From assembly GCA_000320545.1 (NCBI GenBank), contig ADNK01001740.1, positions 1 to 64,000 of the forward strand: DNA of 64,000 bases, in the 5' to 3' direction. The notes beneath the pieces were generated by a model. The model was not told where the DNA came from and ran no database searches. It saw only the letters and a program-made list of their open reading frames with translations. This DNA comes from Bigelowiella natans CCMP2755. Its lineage: Eukaryota > Cercozoa > Chlorarachniophyceae. The position numbers and the translations under genes are program-made. Shown one piece after another: positions 33,861 through 46,356 of this stretch (the first letter of the stretch is position 1; every line of letters begins with the position of its first letter).

Positions 33861-34257
33861 CTATTCATTAGTGCCAAATGGTAGAGAAGGAGAAGTTCTC
33901 AGAGCTCTTTGCGAAGGATCAGCTGACCCGAGAACTAAAAGCTGGAAATGTAAGATATGACAACCAGAGCAACATCCAATAACAGAGAGGACAGGGTTAG
34001 AGGAAAGGAAGGGGGGGGGGGGTGGGAGTTGGACGGGACAGACAGAAGAAATAATTATTATTGACAAAAATTGATGTTTCTCTAGGTGATGGCTGGGTTC
34101 ACTGAGGGAAGCTACAAGCACCCCCCTACTTTCAAGGTAAGAATGGCTCGTGTTTCTATGCCGTGCCGCAGTAGTAGTAGTAGTAGTAGTGGTTGTATGC
34201 ATGGGTATTTTGGAGAGAGATGAAGGAGGAATGCGAGATAGAGGAGAGAGCGAGAAG

Positions 34258-34297
<40 letters not shown>

Positions 34298-34656
34298 TAG
34301 TACTACGAGAATAACAGCAGCCCTAAAATACGACGATGCGCGTGGAATTGGAAGCAAACATCCAGCTATCATGTATGCCTCAAGAGCCTTTCTACTGCTT
34401 CTCAAAAGACTCAAAACAGCGTATTAAAGGAAGAATAATAGCACGAGTTCCTAGTGGCTATGGGCATGCGTGACGTGCAAACTGCCACCACACTTACCAT
34501 AATGTGAGTCTTGATAAGTCTTTCTAATGACAAGCCTGTGCTCTTTAACGTATAAAGGTCGTCAAGGGGAAAAAACTCGAGTACAATGAGGAAAGGTAAG
34601 AAGAGTACACTCAATATCCCTAAAAATAGAAGAGTTTTATCGTGATGACAGAGAAG

Positions 34657-34698
<42 letters not shown>

Positions 34699-34920
34699 TT
34701 TGTCTATGTATCATGCTGTGCGCAGATCTCCAGCCTACTGCGACAGAGTGCTATGGCTATCGAATACTAAGGACCAAATCAAAGATTCAGGTGATTACAT
34801 TACTGGCCCTTTGATGCTGTTTGAATTTCGGCACGTGTCTGTGTGTGTGTGTGTGTGCGCGCGCGCGCGTGTGTGTGCGAGTGTACAAAATAGAAATATA
34901 TATTTAATATATCCCATATG

Positions 34921-34955
<35 letters not shown>

Positions 34956-35837
34956 GCGTATGTCGCACACACTTGATGTTAAATCTCAGGTGTACGAGCT
35001 GCCATCGACGTCATCACGTCGGTTTATAGATGCAGAAATACGCAACAACTTCCCACAAATTCCTAACCCTCTGCCTAAAAACAGCCTCACTCCGTATATG
35101 CTACCCTGTCGCCTAGCGACGGCTACTACTACTACTACTACTACTACTACTCCTACATGACAAAAAACACATTTAACACGATGGTGGCCTCGTGATGCAC
35201 TTGTGCTGCTGCCCGTGATTACGTGTACTTCTCTCTTTCAGGTCGGATCACAAGCCTATATCAAACATCTTGCAGGTAGCAGACACTTTTGCTGCAGAAT
35301 GATGCCTTCATGGTTTTGGCTGACCATAGAAGAAGAGGCGTAGCTTTTTATCTAATTTTTGCTGCCTTTGTCTTGGCATCGCTGATATGACTCGTTGTTC
35401 ATCGTCTACCACTGTTTCGTTCTCGTTCCCTCCCCCCACCACCACCGGTTCAGATCCCATACTACTCGCTCGCAATGCCAATACAGGACGATGCGAAGAA
35501 GTGCATAGTCACGTTCAACAAGCTCTCGGTCTGACCACCGATTTAGAGATAGGCTATGCGTGCTTCATTGTTTTGCTCCGTCATGGTTTGGAGTGACAAC
35601 GGAGCTCTCTCTTGGAAGGGAAATCCACTGAGCTAGCAAATGTGGGCACATCCCCGCTGAGAGAGGACGCAAACGCCTGAATCTGATCGAAATGAGAGCG
35701 CGTAATAACTTATAACGTGATTCGTTTTCTCTCCACTCCTCGCATTTTTGTAGGTGTCAGGTCTGCCAACGATGGACAACAACGGTATTATTTGGATGGA
35801 GAGGAGGAGGAGGAGGGAAGAGGATGATGGGACCGTT

Positions 35838-35878
<41 letters not shown>

Positions 35879-36090
35879 TATATCGTGAGTCACTATACAT
35901 TAATGAATCATTTAAACACTTTTCAGGTCTGTGTGACCCTTACGTCGACTTCCTGGTATGGCATAATACGTATCCTAGAGACAGTGGGAGGCGAGAAAGG
36001 ATTAGGATATTCCTAGTGAAAGCTTTTTAGCGGATTTGTTGTAAAAACTTTGAAGAGAGCAGTTTCAAATCGCTCATAGGGACATAAACA

Positions 36091-36148
<58 letters not shown>

Positions 36149-36974
36149 AGGAGAGGGAGAGAAGAGGAGAGAGGATGTGCGCTCATTGCTGACGCACGCG
36201 GTTTTGCACGCTATAAAGAGCGCTTTACTTCCGACTACGGGAAAGACGATCAAAACAGAAGTCGTGAAGAAAAGCCTCGACGCCTCATTCAAAAAGGTGA
36301 TTGGACCTTCAGGGCAATCCTTGTTTTGCAGGAACGATGTCATTGCTCATATGTGATGCTGGTGGTGGTTTTGCGCAGCTATGGGGGTCCTGGTCACACT
36401 AATCGTTCCATCCTACTCTTGATTGATGATTTACATAACAGATCCCAAAGCTCCCCCTGGTCGTCAGCAATAAGGAGAGAGTGGGTAAGACTATACTTTA
36501 CTAATTAAACTTTTTGGGTTTGGATGACGGATGCGACGAGGACTGTTTCAGAGATCCAATTCATATAGACCTAAATACCGAAAGACGCTCTACACATTCG
36601 TCACTGTTTGTAGTAAGAGATGCGTGGCCTTGTAGTTCAGTAGTCAGAATAGCAAGTGACTTGATGTTTTAAATACTGCTGGTAATTTTGACCCATATGT
36701 CTCCCGTTGTCCTTCCACCCTCTCTTTACCGGTAGAGACGCACTCGCTCACTCTTCGTGTATGGGATTCTGATTTTGCGTCTAAGGATGATCTCGTTGGC
36801 TGTGCAACGTAAGACTCGAGACGATAACAAACTATATATACGAGAAGTAGTCGTGCGGCTGCTTAACATACACCATAGAAATGGTGGGTTGGGTTGGGGG
36901 AACATCCATAGTGAAAACACCGACAGTTCTTGCTCTCCAGCGACCCCAAAAAGCCATCATCATCTGCCGCATAG
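29240..36974 (+). CDS. Inositol polyphosphate 5-phosphatase flanked by two C2 domains
   Basis: It removes the 5-phosphate from inositol phosphates or phosphoinositides at membranes. Thirty exons are readable: 29240-29306, 29363-29469, 29666-29722, 30011-30058, 30157-30217, 30440-30564, 30753-30792, 30891-30921, 31164-31233, 31368-31409, 31972-32062, 32212-32241, 32455-32492, 32800-32838, 33008-33070, 33411-33495, 33622-33662, 33872-33949, 34086-34136, 34558-34595, 34726-34790, 34990-35017, 35242-35275, 35454-35528, 35754-35784, 35927-35955, 36219-36296, 36442-36484, 36736-36808, 36941-36974. They give 563 residues. C2 domain one: LYVAEARGLPVSDNHG and GDEELELTVWDADS. Catalytic motifs: VFVGSWNVGN (156), YVIGAQEC (E189), FINAHLAAH, FLGDLNYRLD (D321), SPAYCDRVLW and SDHKPI (H435). 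C2 domain two: THSLTLRVWDSDFASKDDL. The intron after exon 2 is GC-AG. Family alignment suggests an exon is missing between exons 10 and 11, in poor sequence. Confidence 0.93.
30247..30315. repeat. (CA)n then (GA)n microsatellite
   Basis: CA array to 30276 and GA array 30281-30315, inside the intron between exons 5 and 6 of the 5-phosphatase gene. Confidence 0.95.
31480..31920. other. Probable low-quality or misassembled stretch
   Basis: Homopolymer runs are inflated and dense: T runs of 7-8, A runs of 9-10, C runs of 7-22 and G-runs, with almost no normal coding-like or intron-like texture. Sequence on both sides is ordinary. The 5-phosphatase domain needs roughly 30 more residues here, between the segments DDWVKYLSEAIGEK and NITNIISRKEATG. 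Sequencing noise or a collapsed repeat is the likeliest explanation. Confidence 0.6.
32556..32612. repeat. (CA)n then (AT)n microsatellite
   Basis: Compound dinucleotide array in the intron between exons 13 and 14 of the 5-phosphatase gene; a TAGTAG run precedes it at about 32495-32525. Confidence 0.95.
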
Positions 36975-39246
36975 TTCCTTTGCCATCGTGACCACCATTG
37001 CCTTAATTTCGTGCGTAGGATTCGATTTCACGAGGTATTCTCAAAGGGCGAGCAATCAGGTATTGTGATCTAAAATCAACAAGTAGTCACCCGTGTAAAT
37101 TTAGCTTCCCTTGCTAAAACTAAGACAAGAACGCCGATAGTATTGTCCTGCGACATGACCCTACTCTCGAATGCAAAAGTCACATTTTCAGTGCCTATCA
37201 TTCCCAGATTGTACTACTCGTTTGAAATATGTATCGTCGTTGTCGTATCATCAAAAGAGTTGTGGTGGTGAAAGTGTGCTGGATATCATAGTATTATACT
37301 AGCAGACAGAGCAAACGATGTAATCTTATAATGGTCTTGTTATATAGTTTCTGACATACATTTTACAACCTTATTAATGTTAGCTGGTATTGTTGTTGTC
37401 ATTATTATCATCGTGTCTGAATATCAATCCAAAATGGTAATGCGTTCTGATAGGATCTTCACCGTTTGTGATGCAATTTAAGCAACCACTTTTGATGGGT
37501 GGAAAGCATACAAACGGAGCAAAAGCTTTCATCGCTGGAGAAATTAGTATAGCATTTTCTTAAATAATTAGAATAATGTCAACTCATCCATGCTTAAGAG
37601 CACATACAACTTGGTACATGTACATTGTGGCATGCTACAGTTGAATTCATCAATCCTTTTTTATCTGAGCATTTTCATTCACATTTGGAGGTGCATGCGC
37701 GCTCGTTTTTGCGTTGTAAAGCATGACATTCTAACCGTATTCTAGCCAGGGCTGTTGCAATATTTCATCAACCTTACATGCGCATGGGTAAAATTTGATT
37801 TATGAACCAGAGTTCTTTGGTGTCACTCATCTCAAATGCAAAGCGCAATCAACGTGCTGCACTGTTGACGCATGCGGTGCTAGAATGTGCATCGACCTTG
37901 AGCTTGCCACATTGAAACACAAACTACACGCCCAGCGCATGCATGCCTGCGTGTTTCATTGTTTTCACAGCCAGACAGTCTCGGTAATTGTTGTGAGGAA
38001 CAAAGTTTAGGCCTGTTCATCACAGCAAATGCTAGGTGACTACTGGACTAGATTGCTCTCGCTAGTCCGTCAGTGAGCAAATCGAAGTTGCGAGACGTTG
38101 CCAGCTGCGGTGCTTTCAATTTGTTTGACCCGGTGTCGGCCGAAGGCACGCATCAGCTCTAGAGCTAGCGAGCACATGCCAGCTAGCTAGCATGCTGGCT
38201 TGCATGGCTGTTATTGAGTGTGCCACACCTCGTTTGAATGATCGCGCCACGCTGGGATGTGAGCAAGATTGGAATTTTCTTTTCGATCAACTGATCACTC
38301 TGGCACTCGGTCGGTGTGTGGATGCTAGCATGTGACCGAAGAGGTTTCTCGAGAATTCCAGTTGCATTCTACATCACCCACGTGCGTGTGGACACAATGC
38401 TAAGAGTGCCGGATCGAGTGCTCTGGCAGCTCCAGAGCTGGCTGGCACCAGAGCAAGCCAGCTAGCTAGCTAGTGCCAGAATGCGACGATGAAATGCAAC
38501 ACACCTGCACTTCCACCTTGCACTTGCAGCTTGCCCAGATGTAATGTGTCCGATCAACATTGCAAGCATGACAACTTTCCGCTCCTATTCCTCGCAGCAA
38601 ACGTGAAATGACTTCATGTTGCATTCATCATTGCACGCGCCCTTGCACACACGCCGCATGAATGCCAAAATCACAATTTTGAAGAGACCTAGAAGACGAC
38701 ATAATCAAATGGTTGTCGCTCAAAGGAAAAAGACCCACATGAGAGGGATACGTCTGTGCTGTTGTCCGACCGCTTTAAGGTTGATATCACAGATATTTTT
38801 GCGAATTATCAACAAAAATGAATAAAAACCATGGTATTTGTACATTGCGACAGGTCTGAGACTTTGTCGCTTGTATTTTTCTATTGGGATAGGCGCGCAA
38901 AACCGTTCTGAATATTCGGAACATAGTCCTTCAAGGCGAATCAGTCGTTCGTTGGGGGTGGGTCGAGAGAGAGAGAGGAGTAGTGCTTTTATGTAGTCTT
39001 TACCATAATCATACTGTGTTTTGTGTAATCGTATTCATTGATACGTGCAGATAGAAGGTAGATGGTGTTATTGGATTCGCATCAATTCAAAATTCAACCT
39101 AATTCGGACTGCCCTGCTTTGGAGTAGTTTGGGAGCAGACGGTCGCGGCTTTAAGCTTCTACACTTTTCCTCATTTGCGACTCCCGTTACGCAACACCTG
39201 GACTAGATTTGTGGGGGAGCTTGATAAAGCCACGTCAACCCGCAAA
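36975..39246. other. Intergenic region with CTAG/CATG-rich island
   Basis: From 36975 to 37600 it is AT-rich with short TTATT/TCATC runs. From about 37600 to 38700 it is an island with AGCTAGCTAGC (38180, 38460) and GCATGC words. From 38700 to 39246 lies the likely kinesin promoter and leader. No gene is supportable. The string CCAGGGCTGTTGCAA at 37747 resembles one hAT end, but no partner end was found. Confidence 0.5.
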
Positions 39247-42200
39247 ATGGTGAAAGGTTTCAACATCCACCTCTCAATGATCGAGCTCGCCCACAGAGTA
39301 TGTGTGTCGGCCATCACTACAGGTGGGGAAGCTATCAAAGTGGTTGTTCGGTGCAGGCCTTTCATCAAGGAAGAAGCCAAGGTGCGCCAGCATTATCATT
39401 GTAGTTAACCCCTTGAAAGTCTTAATGATGCTCCCTAAAATCCACGTAGACGAATCGTAACTGCATCCATATCTCCGGAGAAGATTCAACAGTAGTGGTA
39501 AGGGCATTCGTTATGATGACGATATCTCTCAGTGTATTCTTCCCACCGTTTCAGCAGATTTACCTCAATAAAAAAATGGTTTATGTATGCATACCGGGAT
39601 TAGGTATTGGACAAGTCGGGGAACGAAGGAGACAAACCAAAGAAAAAGGTGATCATAACAATCTCAAACTGACTGATTTGCAATGCAAGCATCACCGCTC
39701 TGCGACCCAGAGACTCAACATAACATATAGTTATGAATTACTCACTTCGAATGATTTCATGCTACATCATGATTGTGCTCGGGGAACGTTCCGGAGCAGG
39801 ATGGGGGTCATAAATTCACGTTCGATACCGTTTTCGGAACAGAAAGCAGCCAGGAAGAGGTAAGAGACGTAACTCAAAACAAAGGTGCGCCATATTTATC
39901 ATTGCTACTCCTCCAAGGTATACGAAAGAAGTGTGAAGAACATGATCCCAAAATTGCTGGAAGGGTACATTCACGTTTCAATCTCGTTAAAACCACAGAG
40001 ATAATCATACACTATCTTTGCTCTGCATATTGGCACAGGTTCAACAGCACTGTCTTCGCATACGGTGAGAAAACCAAACCAATTGCGTATTTACGCTGTC
40101 GCATTCCGCAGAGTGTTTGAGTTTGTTGTTGCTTCTCCCCTCAACATCACTCCTTTTAGGTCAAACATCTAGTGGCAAAACGCATACGATGATGGGGAAG
40201 TTGGGGGATCAGGTACCGTCTATGGATTCGCTCATTAGCTACTATTTGTTAGTCACAAAACATAGAGCAGAAAGATACGATAGGGAGAATAAGTTGAGCA
40301 TTAATACACCACCGGTGAATCGAGCTATATTTCACATGAGCACTATCTTTTCTTGTTTGGGAATACGTGTGCCAGTCGCTTGAAGGCCTGACCCCCCGAT
40401 TGACTAGACAGCTATTTCGGTAGGCAGCACGAAACAATGATGATAGTAATAATACCACAGTAACTATGGCCCTCGTTCTCACGCTGTCAGTTGACTCTCC
40501 ACTCGCAGATCGATCGAGGAATCTCCTGCTGATACCGAATTTGTGGTGACATTGTCTTACATGGAAATCTACAATGAGCAGGTTACTTCCAGCGTGGTGG
40601 TGGTGGTGGTGCTAAAAGGGCTGTGCTAAGATAATATCAGGAGAGAAATCATGAGACTACTAATCATAAGCATTTTCCCCTCGGATAGGTCTTTGACTTA
40701 CTTCCAGAAGAAGAATATGCTGCTCCGGTGAGATTGCGGCTATTTACGAATATGTTTAATGTTGGGGCTTCAGCGTGTGTGAGGAGAATGTATAGAATTG
40801 CTTGCTTTATATGTAGTGCAAGCAGCAAATACTGGGGTCAATTAGCATATCCTTCGGATGGCGTTTTTGGCATTTTGGAAACAATTCTCTGCTACAATAA
40901 AAGCCTTTCTGGACAATAATTTCACAGAAATCGAGAGGACGGAGGAATAGGAAGAAGCATGAAGACGCTCTCAAGATACGCCAAGGCAAAGGGTAAGTGC
41001 GTATTGCGAACACACTTTGAGCGATGCATACGTGACAGCAATCAGCTTGCATCAACGTGCGCTGTACCGAGTGTATATGCAATAATGCAGTTTGTTTCGA
41101 GCGATGTACCGTTGGCTTGAGTAGGTGATAGCTACCTTGACCTTCCTCTTGAATGATATGTTAGCAAGCGTTGTTTATTGTATTTACCACGTCCCACCGG
41201 CGTTTAGTCTCCCCTCTCTTCTCCTTGTTTTTCCACAACTTATGCTGTTGGCAGGGGTTTCTTCGTGGAGAACTTGGCTAGACACATTGTCAAATGTAAA
41301 TTGCAACTCATCGGAGCATCAAAGCACTTTGTATAATCCTTTCCAAATCAATTGATGAATCGTATAGATAAGCCAGTATCCACGTGACATACGTGCGAGT
41401 ATTCAGTGTTTCATGCGATTCCTTAATATTTAATGTTTCCTACAGCGTATCCGGAAGTGGTTAAACTGATACGAAAGGGCTCGTCCCGAAGGTATACCGT
41501 TGCATTTACAGAAGGGCCAATGTGGGTGCCTTTGTAAAAACTTACGAGGAATACGAGGCTTGCCGTAAAATGTGTTTCACGTTCTACGTGCATAAAGAAT
41601 AGTCACCTCTCTCTGTTTTCGTATGGCGTCGCTTTGAAAAACGAGTATCTTTGGTGTCCCACCCCTCTTACCCTCTCTGGATGGCGATCTTATAATCAGG
41701 AGTGTCGCTGCTACTGACTTCAACTCTGAGTCATCTAGATCGCATGCTATTGTGGTCGTCTACGTTGAGCACACCGTGCAGGTGGGTAAATAAGGTATAA
41801 ATAAAAGCCGTGAACATCTATTTAATTAGACCTCGTCATCGCAATTCTTAGCCGAGCGTTGGAAAGAAGCACATCGTTGCAGCGAAGCTGAATCTTGTAG
41901 ATTTAGCCGGCAGCGAGAGGTTCCAAGGTCAGGTTTTTTTAAAGGCACGGGTGACATAAATCAAAACAAAGAGGGGGGAGGGGGGGGTGAGTAAATTCTT
42001 AATCTATATCTTCGCTTTGAAAATTCGATGATGCGGATTATATCACCCACCAAACCCTCTTTCCATGAACATGCTTGTCCACGCAATACGATGATGAGGA
42101 AGTCGATCTTTTAACTGATATTCTTAGGAAAGACCAAGGATATGGCGAAGGTTCGCACTCTGCCCCATCCCCTGATTCCTACTTTTACACGGCATTAGCC

Positions 42201-42815
42201 TTTTATCACGTTAGCCTTTTATCACCAACGCATAAAGAGCTCCGCCTACAGAAGAAAGATAGCAAGCTAGCATGTGCTTGTCTCCCTTCCCCCTTCCCTC
42301 CTCTCTCTCTCTCTTTCCCTGAGTCTAATATATGAGGTATGAATCGTAGGAATCAACTTCAATCAACCAATCTCTTTCAACGCTTGCTAATGTCATTGCT
42401 GTGCTCGCCTCGGGGAAGAAAGGGTAAGGACACAGCAGCTGCTGCGGAGATAGATTAGGCGGATGCTGAGTAGATATCCTTCCTAAGTGAATATAGATCA
42501 CCATGACGGCATGTATGTGACTGTAATCCCTGTGTTTAGGTTTGTACCGTATCGAAACTCAGCACTTACGATGGTAAGTCTGAATTGAGTTGAGCACCAA
42601 TAGTTTGCCTGTTGGCTGCCTCTTCATTGCAGTGTTCTCCACAAGCCTTTATCCCTCCTCTATTTTCCTCCCCACCGTCCTATTTTAAACGCTCTTGTGA
42701 ATCAGCTCTTGAAGGACTCGTTGGGGGGGCATGCATCTACTGTGATGTTCGCAAACATCAACCCTTGTGATAGGTACACACACACGCGCGCGCGCGCACA
42801 CACACAAACACACAC

Positions 42816-42857
<42 letters not shown>

Positions 42858-43620
42858 CACTGCCAAATCTCATACATTGAATCGAAGAGAATGTTGTGAT
42901 GAAGTGATCCTCCTACCAGACATTCCAACGAAACAACCTCTACCCTCCGCTACGCAGCGAGAGCCAAAAAGGTGAGACAATGATGATGCCTTGTGAGTTC
43001 TTTTCAAAAAGCATCGCGAAGTTTCCTTTTTTGGTTTTAAGAAACATGGAATTCACCTTGGCGGTTTTGCACCCTTAGATCAAAAATCGGCCGCGGGTGA
43101 ACCAAGACCCAAAGAACGCGCTTCTAAAGCAGCTTCAGTCTGAGATAGAGAAGCTGAAAGCTCTGCTTGAGGAGAAAGACAAGATCATTGCGAGGTCAAA
43201 ATTTACGCGTTTTTTACTCTTTAGAGGCGCTGTTCGTGTAGATGAAGACGAGCTGATGAGTGTTTTACGGGTGTTGTGCTTCGATTCAGTGCGGAAGCGA
43301 TGAAGGGAGACGCAGCCGGAAGCACTGAGGACGTAGATGGCGGCAAAACAGGTGTGCACCTCTCGGTGTCACTCTTATGAAAAACCCGAAAGCAGGGAGA
43401 CAATATCATGCTCCGTACATTGTTGGCTGCGATTGAATGAGGTGTAACTCATTTCTCTGGCAATGCATGCATGCATGTGTGTGTGTGTGTGTGTGTGTGT
43501 GCGTGCGTGTGTGTTGGGCAGATGGAGAGGCTGCTCAGGAAGGGGCAAGTGATGAAACACGGGAGGGGAGAACGATATCGATTCAGGTGGAGAAGACATC
43601 GCTTTGCCTTTTGCTGAGTT

Positions 43621-43690
<70 letters not shown>

Positions 43691-43772
43691 ATCACACAAC
43701 GAGCTAAATAAGAATTACATTGAAATTTATACGCATTTAAAGGTAGAAAAAACAAGTATACATATATCATAA

Positions 43773-43831
<59 letters not shown>

Positions 43832-46356
43832 ATGTGTGTGCGTGTGTATAATTAAATGTACATTTGCGCTTTGACACACCTAGGTTGACAATAGCGATTC
43901 CAGCAGCAATGCAGAAAGGACATCTTCTCTGGAGCTCAGTAGGCAGCAGTTGCGCCTTCAATTAGACATGTAGGCAGATACACCCTCGACTAATACCTTC
44001 TTTGCCGGAGAACTATATTGCTGCCATGTGAATTGGGCCGGGGACAAGTTGAATAGTAGTCCTTGCATGTCTTCGTTAGGACAAGGCGCGCAACAATACG
44101 TGGAATGTCTTTGGTTTCGGCAGCTTCCCCTCGGTTTGTCGCAACCCAAATATGGGGATTTTTCCCCCAATATTATATATATATATATATATATATATTT
44201 TATATTAATGTATGTATTTGAAATGGAAACTAGCGCTCAGGATGAAATTCGCCGTTGTCTTTTCTGCGACGGCTGCCGCTGTGTGATGCGTTGTGATTTT
44301 GCACAGGAGAGCCCAATCAGTGTTGTCCTAATCCTTAATCCTTTCGATAGGCTGTTGTACAAAACAGGCCTTAGCTGTATTTGCCTTCCACACAATGTCA
44401 CCAGCTCTTTTATCGACTTTCGAGCATTTCCTTTTTAGACACGAAAATCGAATTTGTAGCTAATTATCTCGATGGATTTTTGACAGGCTACGAGTGCTGA
44501 GCTCTGGGGGGCCAGGCTGGGAGGATGACGAGAATAACGTTCTTAACGACGGCGATAGGAAAAAGTCGGAGGAGCATGCAGGCATGAAAATAACAACAAA
44601 ATGCGTTTTCTATGTCAACTTCTGAGCTAATACCGCACAATTGTATGTTCTACTAAATATAAAGACGGCAAGGGTGATACTGACACGGGCAATAGTTTAT
44701 TGAAAGGTCTCTTTACATTGCATGGTTTTGGTGTTGGCGCTTACATGCATGCTGTTGTCGTGGTCATCGTCGTCGTTGTTGTTGTTGTTGGTGAACTTAC
44801 AACTACCATGTCGTATGTGCAGTGGTTGCAGCTGCGATGTTGCGTCGAGGGTCTACTACTGTACAGGACCTTGCCTGTACAGCTCCAGTAGCAGATATGG
44901 AAGAAGACTCGGATGATGGGGACAATAAGGTGACGTCTTTAGCGAGTTTGGAACACATTGAAGAGTACGGATCGGCTCACACTATCGATCTTCTATAGGA
45001 CGGCATGGACGCTGATTTGGCCTCCGCCATTGAATTGGAAAAGGACACTGGGCTGATGGATATGATTCAGGTACTGATGAAATTAGTAAGAAATGAAGGG
45101 CATAAGCGCATTGACTGATGGAAACCGAAGGAAATGCGGGGATCGGAAACACCAGACACAAAGAGCCCCAACCAACGTTCTGATGGTCAATACCCATTAT
45201 AGTTTTTGTGTGCATTTTATCCCGTAGTCGAGTAAATCGTCACAGCAGCTAAAGGGGACGAAGGAAGGTGCTGCGAGAGAGGAAGAAGAGAAGAAGATTG
45301 CAATTGGACTTGGAGAGAAGCAAGAAAGCGAGGGAAGAGGTGGTGGCAAACTTGAGTCATCCGACGCTCGTCAGCCTCAGGTAAAGCAAATGCGTCGCCT
45401 AATAAATCAATTCCTATACCGACGTATCTTTCACGCTCAAGTCGCTCCTTTCTTAGGCTAGTAAGGGACTGCCCTCAGGCTCTAGAGAGTATAACTGGAG
45501 GTAGTAGTTATGGCCAACGTGTATTCGCACATGAGTATGAGCTAGTAACGAGGTGTATATGCGCATGTTTATTCGTGCGTGTCTCGGTATGTGCCTATCT
45601 CTCTATATGTCAATATTATATCTAAATAAACATTCGAAGAAAGTGAATACATGGTGACCCAAAATCACTGTACCCCCCCTCTCCCCCCCCCCACCCGCCT
45701 CCCCCCTCAATCGCCTCTAACTCCACGGCGCCTGCCATACCCCACCCACTTTCCTTGATTTATGTGTTTTGGTTTTCTTTCCTTTTACTTCAGGAGCGGT
45801 TTTGCAAACGTGGATCCAGAGTCGATAAAAAATGTGAAAGTTAAGTACGAAGTTAGGACCGAGGTCGAATCGGAATATGATAAGCAGCTGCGAGAGGTAG
45901 TAGTGGAAGTAGTAGCAGTAATGGTGTCTTTTGATCAATGAAGGCCCCAGATAAAAGTGAGCTGGTTGGCAAAGAATGATGCCATTGTTTTGTGTGCTGT
46001 ATTAGCAATGCATATTCGTGTGTGCATGCGTGCGTGTGTGAATGTGTGTGTGTGTGTGTACACTACATAAAAAATCTAAATTAACACACTTGGGTCTGGT
46101 AAACTGCTTCCCAGATACAGGAAGAAAACGAGGCGTTAAGGAAGGCGTTGTCCGACGCACGACAGACCGCCTTCGTACCGGAACCAGTAATTCTCTCTTC
46201 GAAGAATAGTTTTGCCAAAGTGGCAAAAGGAATAGGATGCTGAATTTTCTGTAGTAGCTAGTCGTTGGATTACTACTCACCATTTCATTGCTTCTTGGCG
46301 TACAGGTTCGAAGACCCGGATGTCTTGGAATCACTAAGGATTGCTCCCTGATGTAA
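39247..46356 (+). CDS. Kinesin-2-type motor protein
   Basis: A plus-end microtubule motor; kinesin-2 drives anterograde intraflagellar transport. Thirty-three exons: 39247-39381, 39450-39497, 39555-39578, 39604-39648, 39800-39859, 39918-39964, 40039-40064, 40160-40212, 40376-40419, 40509-40581, 40689-40727, 40928-40992, 41255-41295, 41446-41491, 41700-41781, 41852-41927, 42128-42150, 42350-42423, 42540-42573, 42706-42773, 42920-42971, 43079-43194, 43290-43351, 43522-43586, 43884-43969, 44487-44581, 44823-44929, 44999-45070, 45228-45380, 45457-45500, 45794-45896, 46115-46186, 46306-46356; about 726 residues. Motifs: GGEAIKVVVRCRPF, P-loop GQTSSGKTHTMMG (K135), SSRSH (260-264), DLAGSER, SINQSLSTL, VPYRNSALT, and neck NRPRVNQDPKNALLKQL. 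The tail is acidic and Ser/Gly-rich with short coiled coils. Intron 26 is GC-AG. The start is uncertain (39247, 39277 or an upstream exon). The frame of the last exon is the least certain. Confidence 0.93.
42775..42851. repeat. (CA)n/(CG)n then (AT)n microsatellite
   Basis: CACACGCGCG-type array followed by (AT)n, directly after the donor of kinesin exon 20. Confidence 0.95.
43622..43685. repeat. (CT)n then (CA)n microsatellite
   Basis: Lies in the kinesin intron between exons 24 and 25. An (AT)n(GT)n array at 43778-43850 follows in the same intron, ending shortly before the acceptor. Confidence 0.95.

Noticed and set aside
37747-38900. Second hAT element starting at CCAGGGCTGTTGCAA
   Set aside because: No matching inverted end or 8-bp duplication was found downstream.
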